A DNA stretch of 16,933 bases from Streptomyces sp. NRRL F-6676 (GTDB lineage Bacteria > Actinomycetota > Actinomycetes > Streptomycetales > Streptomycetaceae), in NCBI RefSeq assembly GCF_000725625.1, contig NZ_JOHS01000087.1, positions 1 to 16,933 of the forward strand, read 5' to 3'. The translations under genes were made by a program, and so were the position numbers. Below, piece after piece: positions 7,870 to 14,963 of the stretch; position 1 is the first letter of the stretch, and each line of letters starts with the position of its first letter. The notes beneath the pieces were generated by a model. The model saw only the letters and a program-made list of their open reading frames with translations, searched no databases and was not told the DNA's origin.

Positions 7870-8665
7870 GCGCCGTCGCGACGGCGGCTGGGGCCTCCAG
7901 CGGGAGCAGGTGCCCGGGTCCGGGGAGCGTGACCAGGGTCGCGTGCGGGATGTGCGGCAGGAGGTGCTCGCGCAGCACCTCCGGCGGTTCGACGGCGTCG
8001 TGCTCCGCCGCCAGTACGGTCACCGGGACCTCGATGCCGCGCACCTCGCGCGTGATGTCCTGCGCGATGCCGTGCAGCGGCCACTCCCGCCGGGCCGCCT
8101 CCCCGGCGGCGAGGCTGTCGCGCACGGCGGTGGCGCGCACGTCGGCCGGGAGCGGCGTGGCGGTCAGGACGTGGTCGAGGGCGTGTTCCACCGTCTCCGG
8201 TGTGTCGTACACGTGGGCGAGGCCCTGCCGGTACTCCTCCGTCACCGCCGCGGGCGGCCGGGGCGGGGCGGGGGCGACGAGTACGAGGCCGGCCGGCCCG
8301 GCGGGCCGGCGGGCCGCGAGGAGCTGGCTCGCCTTGCCGCCCATCGAGTGGCCGACGAGCACATAGGGCCCCGGCACGCACGCCTCGACCACGCGGGCCA
8401 GGTCGTCCGCGAGCTGTTCGAGGCCGTACGGACCGGGCAGCGCGCGGGAGGTGCCCCAGCCGCGCTGGTCGAAGCGGACGGTCGCCCGGCCGGGCGGGAG
8501 CCGGTGGAGGACGCCGGTCCAGGTGTCGGCGGAGCCGCCCCAGTAGTGGGCGAACACCAGCGCGGGTCCGGTGCCCGCGCCGACGCGTACCTCCAGGGTG
8601 CCGCCGGGGACGGGCACGGTCGTCGTCGTTTCGGTGGTGGGGGCTGGGCTTGTGGTTTCCGTCAT
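7826..8665 (-). CDS. Alpha/beta hydrolase
   Basis: 279 residues, cytoplasmic, with no signal peptide. The nucleophile elbow is GHSMGG with Ser107. The acid is likely Asp223 in AAEHDAVEPPEV, and the base is His252 in GPGHLLPLEAP, so the catalytic triad is complete. The oxyanion segment reads AHYWGGS (39-45) rather than the common HGF/HGWP. RFDQRGWGTS (64-73) is the typical strand-turn after the oxyanion loop. A cap region falls at about 133-200. The family includes esterases, lipases, haloperoxidase-like and C-C hydrolases, and the substrate cannot be read from sequence. The start ATG lies 10 bases after GGGAAG. The gene is divergent from an AraC regulator with an 86-base gap, a typical regulator-target pair (inference). 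Residues 1-18 are Thr-rich and probably disordered. Confidence 0.88.
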   Translation of the reverse strand: MTETTSPAPTTETTTTVPVPGGTLEVRVGAGTGPALVFAHYWGGSADTWTGVLHRLPPGRATVRFDQRGWGTSRALPGPYGLEQLADDLARVVEACVPGPYVLVGHSMGGKASQLLAARRPAGPAGLVLVAPAPPRPPAAVTEEYRQGLAHVYDTPETVEHALDHVLTATPLPADVRATAVRDSLAAGEAARREWPLHGIAQDITREVRGIEVPVTVLAAEHDAVEPPEVLREHLLPHIPHATLVTLPGPGHLLPLEAPAAVATALTDFLARLPRRPAH

Positions 8666-8751
8666 TTCTCTGTCTCTTCCCTGGTTCTGGGTGCACGTCC
8701 GACCGTAGGAGTGGCGTCGTAGGCTCGGTGGCGGAAAGGGGCGCGGTGGTT
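8666..8751. promoter_or_regulatory. Divergent promoter region of hydrolase and araC-type gene
   Basis: The 86 bases between two divergent starts must hold both promoters. A weak plus-strand pair is TTCTGG (8685-8690) and TAGGAG (8706-8711), 15 bases apart. No clear inverted repeat is visible. An AraC-type site here would be expected but is not identified. Confidence 0.35.
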
Positions 8752-9612
8752 GTGGAAAACGGACACAGTGGGGTGCGGCAGCTTCGGTATCTGCCCGCGG
8801 TGGGGGCGCCGTACGGTGTCGAGGTGCTGGACTTCGCGGCGCTGCGGGCCATGGATCCGCAGCGTCGCCGGGTGCTTCCGCAGCGGCCCGACTTCCATGT
8901 CCTCGCCCTGGTCGGCTCGGGGGAGGGCGGCCACGAGGCGGACTTCCGCGGCTACCGGCTGGGGACGGGCAGCGTCGTGTGGATCCGGCCGGGGATGGTG
9001 CACCGGTGGAGCGACGTCGACACGTGCGAGGGTCCGCTGGTGCTGTTCCGGCCCGCCTTCCTGGCCGGCTTCACCGCCGCCGAGGCCGCCGTTCCGGCGG
9101 GCTGGGAGCTGGATCCGCCGCGCCTGGAGCTCGCCCTGCTCGCGGCCGGGCATCTGCGCCGGGAGCACGAGGCGGTGGTGACGGCGCCGGCACTGGCGTC
9201 CGAGGGGCTGTTGCCCCATCTGCTGGCGGCCCTGTTGCTACGGGTGCTGCCGGCCGGGGCCGGCGTGGCGGGGGCGGAGCCGTCCGGTGGGCGGCACGCG
9301 GAGGTCTTCCGTGCGTACCGGGCCGCCGTCGAGGAGCACTTCGCCGAGTGGCACCAGGTGGGTGCCTACGCGCGGGTGCTCGGGTACGACGTGCGGACGT
9401 TGACGCGGGCCGTGCGGGCGGTGACGGGGGAGGGCGCGAAGGCGTTCCTCGACCAGCGGGTGGTGCTGGAGGCGAAGCGGGTCCTCGCGCATACGGACGT
9501 GCCGGTCGCGGGCTGTGCCCGGCGGCTCGGGTTCGGGGACGTGGGGAACTTCACGGTGTTCTTCCGGAGGCTGGTCGGGGTTCCTCCGGGGGAGTGGCGG
9601 GGCGCCCGGTAG
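8752..9612 (+). CDS. AraC-family transcriptional regulator
   Basis: 286 residues with the usual two-part build. An N-terminal cupin-like sensing domain spans about 20-105; it includes RPDFHVLALVGSGEGGHEADF (about 45-65) and a strand with GSVVWIRPGMVHRWSD (73-88), which matches the AraC_binding pattern around its conserved Pro-Gly and His. The C-terminal DNA-binding domain at about 200-284 has two helix-turn-helix units: GAYARVLGYDVRTLTRAVRAV and the second ending CARRLGFGDVGNFTVFFRRLVGVPPGEWR, the AraC signature. The start is uncertain among GTG 8728, 8746 and 8752. 8752 is chosen because AAGGGG (8736-8741) lies 10 bases upstream. It probably controls the divergent hydrolase and itself in response to a small ligand. 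Confidence 0.88.
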   Translation: MENGHSGVRQLRYLPAVGAPYGVEVLDFAALRAMDPQRRRVLPQRPDFHVLALVGSGEGGHEADFRGYRLGTGSVVWIRPGMVHRWSDVDTCEGPLVLFRPAFLAGFTAAEAAVPAGWELDPPRLELALLAAGHLRREHEAVVTAPALASEGLLPHLLAALLLRVLPAGAGVAGAEPSGGRHAEVFRAYRAAVEEHFAEWHQVGAYARVLGYDVRTLTRAVRAVTGEGAKAFLDQRVVLEAKRVLAHTDVPVAGCARRLGFGDVGNFTVFFRRLVGVPPGEWRGAR

Positions 9613-9615
9613 CTC

Positions 9616-9684
9616 GGGGAGCCTGAGGTTCGGCGGAGCGGGTACGTCGGGCCTGTCGCGGAGCCGCAGACCAGAAAGCTCCCC
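9616..9684. other. Short convergent intergenic region with inverted repeat arms
   Basis: Between the araC-type stop and the tetR stop, GGGGAGC (9616-9622) and GCTCCCC (9678-9684) form 7-bp arms 55 bases apart. This could be a weak bidirectional terminator, but the long loop makes it doubtful. Confidence 0.25.
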
Positions 9685-9685
9685 C

Positions 9686-10450
9686 TCACAGCGCCCGCAG
9701 TGCCCCCGCCGTCGCCCTCGCCAGGCTCGCCAGATAGCCCTTCGGGAGCTTCGGTTCGCGGGCCACCACCGTGCGCCAGTACAGGGGGCCCGAGATGAGG
9801 TCGAGGGCCAGGCTCTCGTCGGCGGTGTCGCGGATCTCGCCGCGGGCCGTCGCCGCCGCGACGATGCCGCGGGTCACCGACTGCTGGCCCTCGCGCAGGG
9901 TCTTCTGCAACGCCTCCGCGATCTCCGGGTTGCGGGCCGCCTCCGCCTGGAGGTCGGGCAGGATCTGGCCGGCCACCGGGTGGCGCAGGGCGCGCGAGGT
10001 CACCTCGTACAGCAGCCGCAGATCGGTCTCCAGCGAGCCGGTGTCCGGGGTGGGCAGCCCCTGCACCGCCAGCGCCGAGACCAGGTCGAGCACGAGATGC
10101 AGCTTGGAGCGCCAGCGCCGGTACACCGCGGTCTTGCCGACGCCCGCCCGCCGGGCGATGCCCTCGATGGACATGCGCGCGTAGCCGACGGCCGCCAGCT
10201 CCTCGAAGACGGCCGCGCGGATCGCCTCCGTGACCTCGGGCCGGAGCACGGCCGCCCCGGCCGGGGCCCGTCGCCGCCGGGTCGCGCCGCCGGAGTTGCC
10301 GGAGCTGCCGGAGGCGCCGGAGCTGCCGGAGGCGCCGGAGGGGCGGGCCGGCCGCGCGGTCGTGGACGTCTCAGGCCTGGCCCGGCCGGCCGCGCCGTCC
10401 CGCGCGGTCCCGCCCTGGCGCTCCCTGTCCGCGTCGGCTCTGCTCGTCAT
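9686..10450 (-). CDS. TetR-family transcriptional repressor
   Basis: 254 residues. The helix-turn-helix domain reads AIRAAVFEELAAVGYARMSIEGIARRAGVGKTAVYRRWRSK (about 77-117), a textbook TetR_N. The C-terminal ligand domain, with RNPEIAEALQKTLREGQ and ISGPLYWRTVV, resembles the TetR_C_11-type subclass. ATG 10450 is chosen; an in-frame TTG at 10459 would fall inside the likely -10 box. The first ~60 residues are a Ser/Gly/Arg/Ala-rich extension, longer than is usual for the family, partly built from a 9-base tandem repeat. It is divergent from the export operon and most likely represses that operon and itself (inference from position and from operator-like repeats between them). No ligand can be named. 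Confidence 0.92.
   Translation of the reverse strand: MTSRADADRERQGGTARDGAAGRARPETSTTARPARPSGASGSSGASGSSGNSGGATRRRRAPAGAAVLRPEVTEAIRAAVFEELAAVGYARMSIEGIARRAGVGKTAVYRRWRSKLHLVLDLVSALAVQGLPTPDTGSLETDLRLLYEVTSRALRHPVAGQILPDLQAEAARNPEIAEALQKTLREGQQSVTRGIVAAATARGEIRDTADESLALDLISGPLYWRTVVAREPKLPKGYLASLARATAGALRAL
10290..10343. repeat. Six 9-base tandem units within tetR
   Basis: Units beginning CCGGAG recur every 9 bases: CCGGAGTTG, CCGGAGCTG, CCGGAGGCG, CCGGAGCTG, CCGGAGGCG, CCGGAGGGG. They show an 18-base higher-order period and encode the Gly-Ser-Ser/Gly-Ala-Ser linker in the repressor's N-terminal extension. Confidence 0.85.
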
Positions 10451-10458
10451 GCGGCCCA

Positions 10459-10464
10459 AGCATA
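10459..10464 (-). promoter_or_regulatory. Candidate -10 box of tetR (leaderless transcript)
   Basis: On the minus strand the hexamer TATGCT lies 8 bases before ATG 10450, so a transcript would start about at the start codon. No ribosome site is visible, consistent with a leaderless mRNA. The -35 element is not clear. Confidence 0.35.
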
Positions 10465-10470
10465 GGGCGA

Positions 10471-10529
10471 GCGTTACGACGAAACGGTTGCGTTGCGACG
10501 TGGGTTCGGCCTACGCTCGCGTTGCGACG
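10471..10529 (+). promoter_or_regulatory. Operator-like repeats and candidate promoter between tetR and the export operon
   Basis: Three direct copies of GCGTT(A/G)CGACG start at 10471, 10490 and 10519. An imperfect palindrome CGAAACG-GTTG-CGTTGCG lies at 10480-10497, with one mismatch between arms. A promoter-like pair TTGCGT (10488-10493) and TACGCT (10512-10517), 18 bases apart, overlaps the palindrome, so a bound TetR dimer would block it. An inverted CGTAACG at 10547-10553 may be a further half-site. Confidence 0.5.
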
Positions 10530-10613
10530 ATACGGACCCGTCCCGACGTAACGACGGCCAGGCAAGCGGCCGGCGCACGCCGACGGGCCCGCCCTCCTCC
10601 GAAAGCAGCGGAC

Positions 10614-11552
10614 GTGAGCCAGGTCCTGCAACCCCCGCCCCCGACGGCCGCCGGCTCCCCGGCGCCGGCCGCCGCGCCCCCCGCCGAGACCCCCGCGCAG
10701 CTCGCCGCCCGGTACGGGCTGTCGGTCAGCGGTGCCCGCCCCTCCCTGCCCGAGTACGGCCGTCAGCTCTGGGCCCGCCGGCACTTCATCCGCGCCTTCG
10801 CCACCGCCAAGCTGACCGCCCAGTACAGCCAGGCGAAGCTCGGCCAGCTCTGGCAGGTGGCCAACCCGCTGCTCAACGCCGCGGTCTACTTCCTGATCTT
10901 CGGCATCCTGCTCGGCACCAAGAGGGGCGTCCCGGACTACGTCCCGTTCCTGGTCACGGGCGTGTTCGTGTGGACGTTCACACAGAGCTCGATCATGTCC
11001 GGCACCCGCGCGATCTCCGGCAACCTCGGCCTCGTGCGGGCGCTGCACTTCCCGCGCGCCGCGCTGCCCGTGTCCTTCGCGCTCCAGCAGCTCCAGCAGC
11101 TGCTGTTCTCGATGTGCGCGCTGGTGGTGATCCTGCTCGCGTTCGGCGTGCCGGTCAGCGCCTCCTGGCTGCTCGTGCTGCCCGCGCTCACGCTCCAGTT
11201 CTGCTTCAACGCCGGTGTGGCCATGGTGATGGCCCGCTGGGGCGCCAAGACCCCGGACATCGCCCAGTTGATGCCGTTCGTGCTGCGGACGTGGATGTAC
11301 GTGTCCGGCGTGATGTGGAGCATCGACCACGTCATGCGCGACCGGGACCTGCCGCACGCCGTGCTGCTCGCCTTGCAGTGCAACCCGGCCGCCGTCTACA
11401 TCGACCTCATGCGCTTCGCGCTCATCGACAGCTTCCACGCGAGCCAGCTCCCGCCGCACGTGTGGGCCGTCGCGACCGGCTGGGCGCTGCTCGCCGGGGT
11501 CGGCGGGTTCATCTACTTCTGGAAGGCCGAGGAGACGTACGGCCGTGGCTGA
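10614..11552 (+). CDS. ABC-2 type permease for wall polymer export (TagG-like)
   Basis: 312 residues. It is the membrane subunit of an exporter that flips or exports a lipid-linked polymer across the plasma membrane. A Pro/Ala-rich cytoplasmic tail (1-30) precedes an amphipathic segment (RHFIRAFATAKLTAQYSQAKLGQLWQ) typical of ABC-2 polysaccharide exporters. About six membrane segments follow at 83-101, 108-126, 156-178, 184-205, 219-236 and 286-303, ending with FYFWKAEE-like YFWKAEETYG, as in TagG/RfbA-type permeases. GTG 10614 gives the family's usual length; longer in-frame starts run back into the tetR promoter region. Its last 8 bases overlap the ATPase gene. Substrate is inferred from the TagF-like neighbour. 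Confidence 0.9.
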   Translation: MSQVLQPPPPTAAGSPAPAAAPPAETPAQLAARYGLSVSGARPSLPEYGRQLWARRHFIRAFATAKLTAQYSQAKLGQLWQVANPLLNAAVYFLIFGILLGTKRGVPDYVPFLVTGVFVWTFTQSSIMSGTRAISGNLGLVRALHFPRAALPVSFALQQLQQLLFSMCALVVILLAFGVPVSASWLLVLPALTLQFCFNAGVAMVMARWGAKTPDIAQLMPFVLRTWMYVSGVMWSIDHVMRDRDLPHAVLLALQCNPAAVYIDLMRFALIDSFHASQLPPHVWAVATGWALLAGVGGFIYFWKAEETYGRG

Positions 11553-12462
11553 CACCGATCTCAGGACGAGCGACCGCATGACGACCGACCTCATCAGGGC
11601 CACCGGCCTCCAGACCACCGGCCTCCAGACCGCCGGCCTCACGAATGCCGCGCCCCCGGCTCCCGGAACCCCCGCCCCCACCGTCATCTGCGACGCCGTC
11701 GACATCGTCTACCGCGTCAACGGCACCGGCGCCGGCCGGGGCACCGCCACCGCCGCGCTCAACCGGATGCTGCGCCGCGGGAAGGCCGAGAAGGCGGCCG
11801 GTGTGCGCAAGGTGCACGCCGTGCGGAACGTGTCCTTCACCGCCTACCGGGGCGAGGCCATCGGCCTGATCGGCACCAACGGCTCGGGCAAGTCCACGCT
11901 GCTCAAGGCCGTCGCCGGACTGCTCCCCGTGGAGAACGGCCGTATCTACACCGACGGCCAGCCCTCCCTCCTCGGCGTCAACGCGGCCCTGATGAAGGAC
12001 CTCACCGGCGAGCGCAACGTCTACCTCGGCGGGCTCGCCATGGGCATGTCCCGCGAGCAGGTCAAGGAGCGCTACCAGGGGATCGTCGACTTCTCCGGCA
12101 TCAACGAGAAGGGCGACTTCATCACGCTCCCCATGCGCACGTACTCCTCCGGCATGGCCGCCCGGCTGCGGTTCTCCATCGCCGCCGCCAAGGACCACGA
12201 CGTCCTCCTCGTCGACGAGGCCCTGGCCACCGGCGACCGCTCCTTCCAGAGGCGCTCCGAGCAGCGCATCCGCGAGCTGCGCGCGCACGCCGGCACCGTC
12301 TTCCTGGTCAGCCACAGCAACAAGTCGATCCGCGACACCTGCGACCGCGTGCTGTGGCTGGAGCGCGGGGAACTGCGCATGGACGGGCCGACGGACGAGG
12401 TCCTGGCGGCGTACGAGGAGTTCACCGGCGGCCCCGACAAGGCCCGGAAGACGCCCCGCTAG
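11545..12462 (+). CDS. ABC transporter ATPase for wall polymer export (TagH-like)
   Basis: 305 residues. It powers the permease encoded just upstream. Walker A is GTNGSGKST (110-118), the Q-loop region follows, the signature is YSSGMAARLRF (200-210) in its polysaccharide-exporter form (SSGM rather than LSGGQ), Walker B is DVLLVDE (219-225), and the switch histidine is His257 in VSHS. MKDLTGERNVYLGG (150-163) is characteristic of TagH/Wzt-type ATPases. It lacks the C-terminal carbohydrate-binding domain of Wzt. GTG 11545 is supported by GAGGAG (11529-11534) 10 bases upstream; an ATG at 11578 is an alternative. Residues 19-35 contain the repeated pentad TGLQT. The start overlaps the permease stop (GTGGCTGA), which suggests translational coupling. 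Confidence 0.93.
   Translation: MADTDLRTSDRMTTDLIRATGLQTTGLQTAGLTNAAPPAPGTPAPTVICDAVDIVYRVNGTGAGRGTATAALNRMLRRGKAEKAAGVRKVHAVRNVSFTAYRGEAIGLIGTNGSGKSTLLKAVAGLLPVENGRIYTDGQPSLLGVNAALMKDLTGERNVYLGGLAMGMSREQVKERYQGIVDFSGINEKGDFITLPMRTYSSGMAARLRFSIAAAKDHDVLLVDEALATGDRSFQRRSEQRIRELRAHAGTVFLVSHSNKSIRDTCDRVLWLERGELRMDGPTDEVLAAYEEFTGGPDKARKTPR
11602..11646 (+). repeat. 15-base tandem repeat in the ATPase N-terminus
   Basis: ACCGGCCTCCAGACC occurs at 11602-11616 and 11617-11631, followed by a degenerate unit. It encodes TGLQT-TGLQT-AGLTN ahead of the folded ATPase domain. Confidence 0.75.
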
Positions 12463-12629
12463 GCACCCCGCTGGGCACCCCCGCGCGCCGGCCCGGCCCG
12501 CCCCCCCGTTTCCCTCCTGAGGCGCAACCGCATCCACCCCTTTTGCCCCTTTGGTGCAACGATGGCCTGGTGTCGTCCCCGTCGGCGTTCACCAGGGGCG
12601 CCGGGGCGCGAGGGAGCGAGGGAGGCCGC
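12463..12629. other. Gap between exporter ATPase and TagF-like gene
   Basis: These 167 bases have no gene. The first half is C-rich; bases 12538-12570 are more AT-rich and could hold a separate promoter, but no good hexamer pair is seen. GAGGGAGG (12618-12625) is the ribosome site for GTG 12630. Confidence 0.4.
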
Positions 12630-14963
12630 GTGCAACCAGGTCTGAGCGTCGTCGTGTACGGCCCCGACGTCCAGGGGCACCTCGCCGAGCTGCTCGACTC
12701 GCTCGCCGCCCAGCCGTTCACCGGCGAAAGTCGCGGCGGCGAAAGCCCCGGCGGCGAAAGCCCCGGCGGCGAAAGCCCCGGCGGCGAAAGCCCCGGCGGC
12801 GAAAGCACCCGGGGCAGGAGCGGCACCGTCGAGATCGTCGTCGCCGCCGTCGGCGACCGCGCCCGGCGGGAGGCCGAGCGGGCGGCGCCGCGCGACGGCC
12901 GGGTGCGCGTGGTGCCGCTGCCCGGTGGCACGGACGACACCGCCGCCCGCGCGGCCGGCGCCGACCGCGCCACCGGGGCCTGGCTGCACTTCGTCCGCGC
13001 CAAGGACGGCCTGCCCCCGGGCGCGCTGCGCACCCTCGCCGACCGCACCGCGGAACTCCCGCCCGACGTGCAGGTCCTCACCGTCGACCACACCCGCTCC
13101 ACCTGGGACACCGCCGCCGCCCGCAGCGGCGACGGCTGGATCTTCGCCCGCACCGGCCGCCGCACCCCGGCCCTCGCCGACTTCCCCAACCTGCTCCGGC
13201 TCACCCCGCTGCTCGGCGCCCGCGTGGTCCGCGCGGAGTTCTGGCGGGCGCACGAGGCGCTGCCCGCCACCCGGGAGGCGGCGGACGACGAGGCATACCT
13301 CGCCTACAGCCTGCTGCTGCACGCCGACCGGATCGCCTGTCTGCACCAGCCCGTCTACGAGGACCGTGTGCTGCGCCCCGAGAGCCTGCCGCCGCCCACG
13401 CCCGAGGAGCGGTACGCGCTGATCGGGCGGTACGAGCGGCTCCAGCGGCTGATGGCCGAGCGGGAGGTCCCCGGGCGGCCCCGCGCGGTGCTCTACGACG
13501 TGATGGTCCGCGACTTCCTGCGCACCTTCGCCCGCAGCGGCATGCCCGAGCCGGTGGCGCGCGAGTTCTTCGCGCGCGCCTCCCGCGCCGCCGTACGCCT
13601 GCGGCCCGAGGGGTACCGCCGCCCCGGCGGCTTCGAGGGCATCCGCCGCTCCCTGCTGGAGGAGAACGCCTATGCGAAGTACCGCGCCCTCCAGGCCGCC
13701 AACCAACGCCGCCGCACGGTCAGGAAGGCGGTCGTCGCGGGCCGCCGCCTGGCCGTCGCCCGGCTCGACGACCACCGCTACCGCAGGGCGCTGAGCGGTC
13801 CCGTCGATCCGCACCTCGCGGTGTTCTCCGCGTACTGGGACCGCGGCGTCGCCTGCAACCCGGCCGCCATCGCCGGCCGGCTCGCCGCGCTCGCCCCGGA
13901 CATCCACCAGGTGTGGGTGGTCTCGCGCGAGCGCGCCGCCCTGCTGCCGCCCGGCACGGACCACGTGGTGCCCGGCACCCGCCGCTACTGGGACGTCATG
14001 GCCCGGGCGAAGTACCTGGTCAACAACGTCAACTTCCCCGACGCGGTGGTCAAACGCCCGGACGCGGTGCACCTCCAGACCCACCACGGCACCCCGCTGA
14101 AGCGGATGGGCCTGGACCAGCTCGACTTCCCCGCCGCCGCCAAGGGGCTCGACTTCGAGGCGCTGCTGGCCCGCGTCGACAAATGGGACTACAGCGTCTC
14201 CGCCAACAGCCACTCCACCCGCATGTGGGAGCGCGCCTACCCCTCCCGCTGGACCCCGCTCGACCACGGCTATCCGCGCAACGACGTCTACTACCGGGCC
14301 ACCGCCGCCGACATCCGCGCCGTCCGCGACCGGCTCGGCATCCCGCCCGGCCGCCGCGCCATCCTCTACGCCCCCACCCACCGCGACTACGAGGCCGGCT
14401 GGACCCCCCGTCTCGACCTGGCCGCCCTCGCGGACCGGCTCGGCGGGAACACCGTGCTCCTCGTGCGCGGCCACTACTTCTACGGCAACGCCGCCTCCCC
14501 GCTCGCCGGACTGCGCCGTACCGGCCGGGTGATCGACGTGTCCTCCTACGACCCGGTGGAGGAACTGGCGCTGGCCGCGGACGCGCTGGTCACGGACTAC
14601 TCGTCGATCATGTTCGACTACGCCAACCTCGACCGGCCGCTCGTGATCCACGCCGACGACTGGGAGACCTACGCCTCCACCCGCGGCGTCTACTTCGACC
14701 TGATGGCCGAGGCCCCCGGCCCCGTCGCGCGGAGCCAGGAGGAGCTGACGGAGATCCTCGCAACCGACGCCTGGCGCGACGACGGCGCCCGCAAGGCGCT
14801 CACCGCCTTCCGCCACCGGTTCTGCGAGTACGACGACGGACAGGCCGCCGAGCGTGTCGTGCGCCGGGTCTTCCTGGGCGCCGCCGAAGAGACGCTGCCG
14901 CCGGTCGTCCCCGTCGACGAACGCACCCCCGCCCCCACCCCCGAGGAGGCGACCGCCCTGTGA
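12630..14963 (+). CDS. CDP-glycerol:poly(glycerophosphate) glycerophosphotransferase-type protein with degenerate GT-A domain (TagF-like)
   Basis: 777 residues. The C-terminal domain (about 395-750) matches the Glyphos_transf family, which transfers glycerol- or ribitol-phosphate from a CDP-activated donor to a growing teichoic acid chain at the inner face of the membrane. Hallmarks are HHGTPLKRMG (485-494), ANSHSTRMW, GYPRNDVYY, YAPTHRD (580-586), VRGHYFY and SSYDPVEEL...TDYSSIMFDYA (638-665). The N-terminal ~240 residues have GT2 layout, beginning LSVVVYG and LLDSLAAQPF, but the DD(G/N)S segment is absent and the DxD position reads FVRAKDG (121-127), so this domain is probably not catalytic. 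A Gly-Glu-Ser-Pro-Gly repeat fills the loop after the first helix. A helical linker (about 260-380) joins the domains. GTG 12630 follows GAGGGAGG; GTG 12570 is a weaker alternative. Confidence 0.88.
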   Translation: MQPGLSVVVYGPDVQGHLAELLDSLAAQPFTGESRGGESPGGESPGGESPGGESPGGESTRGRSGTVEIVVAAVGDRARREAERAAPRDGRVRVVPLPGGTDDTAARAAGADRATGAWLHFVRAKDGLPPGALRTLADRTAELPPDVQVLTVDHTRSTWDTAAARSGDGWIFARTGRRTPALADFPNLLRLTPLLGARVVRAEFWRAHEALPATREAADDEAYLAYSLLLHADRIACLHQPVYEDRVLRPESLPPPTPEERYALIGRYERLQRLMAEREVPGRPRAVLYDVMVRDFLRTFARSGMPEPVAREFFARASRAAVRLRPEGYRRPGGFEGIRRSLLEENAYAKYRALQAANQRRRTVRKAVVAGRRLAVARLDDHRYRRALSGPVDPHLAVFSAYWDRGVACNPAAIAGRLAALAPDIHQVWVVSRERAALLPPGTDHVVPGTRRYWDVMARAKYLVNNVNFPDAVVKRPDAVHLQTHHGTPLKRMGLDQLDFPAAAKGLDFEALLARVDKWDYSVSANSHSTRMWERAYPSRWTPLDHGYPRNDVYYRATAADIRAVRDRLGIPPGRRAILYAPTHRDYEAGWTPRLDLAALADRLGGNTVLLVRGHYFYGNAASPLAGLRRTGRVIDVSSYDPVEELALAADALVTDYSSIMFDYANLDRPLVIHADDWETYASTRGVYFDLMAEAPGPVARSQEELTEILATDAWRDDGARKALTAFRHRFCEYDDGQAAERVVRRVFLGAAEETLPPVVPVDERTPAPTPEEATAL
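12723..12812 (+). repeat. 15-base minisatellite within the TagF-like gene
   Basis: Six units start at 12723, 12738, 12753, 12768, 12783 and 12798. Four (12738-12797) are identical copies of GGCGAAAGCCCCGGC; the outer two are diverged. One unit is five codons (GESPG), so changes in copy number keep the frame. Confidence 0.95.

Noticed and set aside
5343..8366. 1007-codon plus-strand open frame spanning three features
   Set aside because: It crosses the gdh stop, a strong terminator, and both the GT-C-like gene and the opposing hydrolase in wrong frames.
12723..12812. CRISPR-like array
   Set aside because: Units are contiguous 15-mers without spacers and encode an in-frame pentapeptide repeat.
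12551..14959. Plus-strand open frame continuous with the GT2 gene, extending it upstream by ~800 codons
   Set aside because: The upstream part is Arg/Pro/Gly-rich out-of-frame reading of the TagF-like gene. The real GT2 start is GTG 14960 with its own ribosome site.
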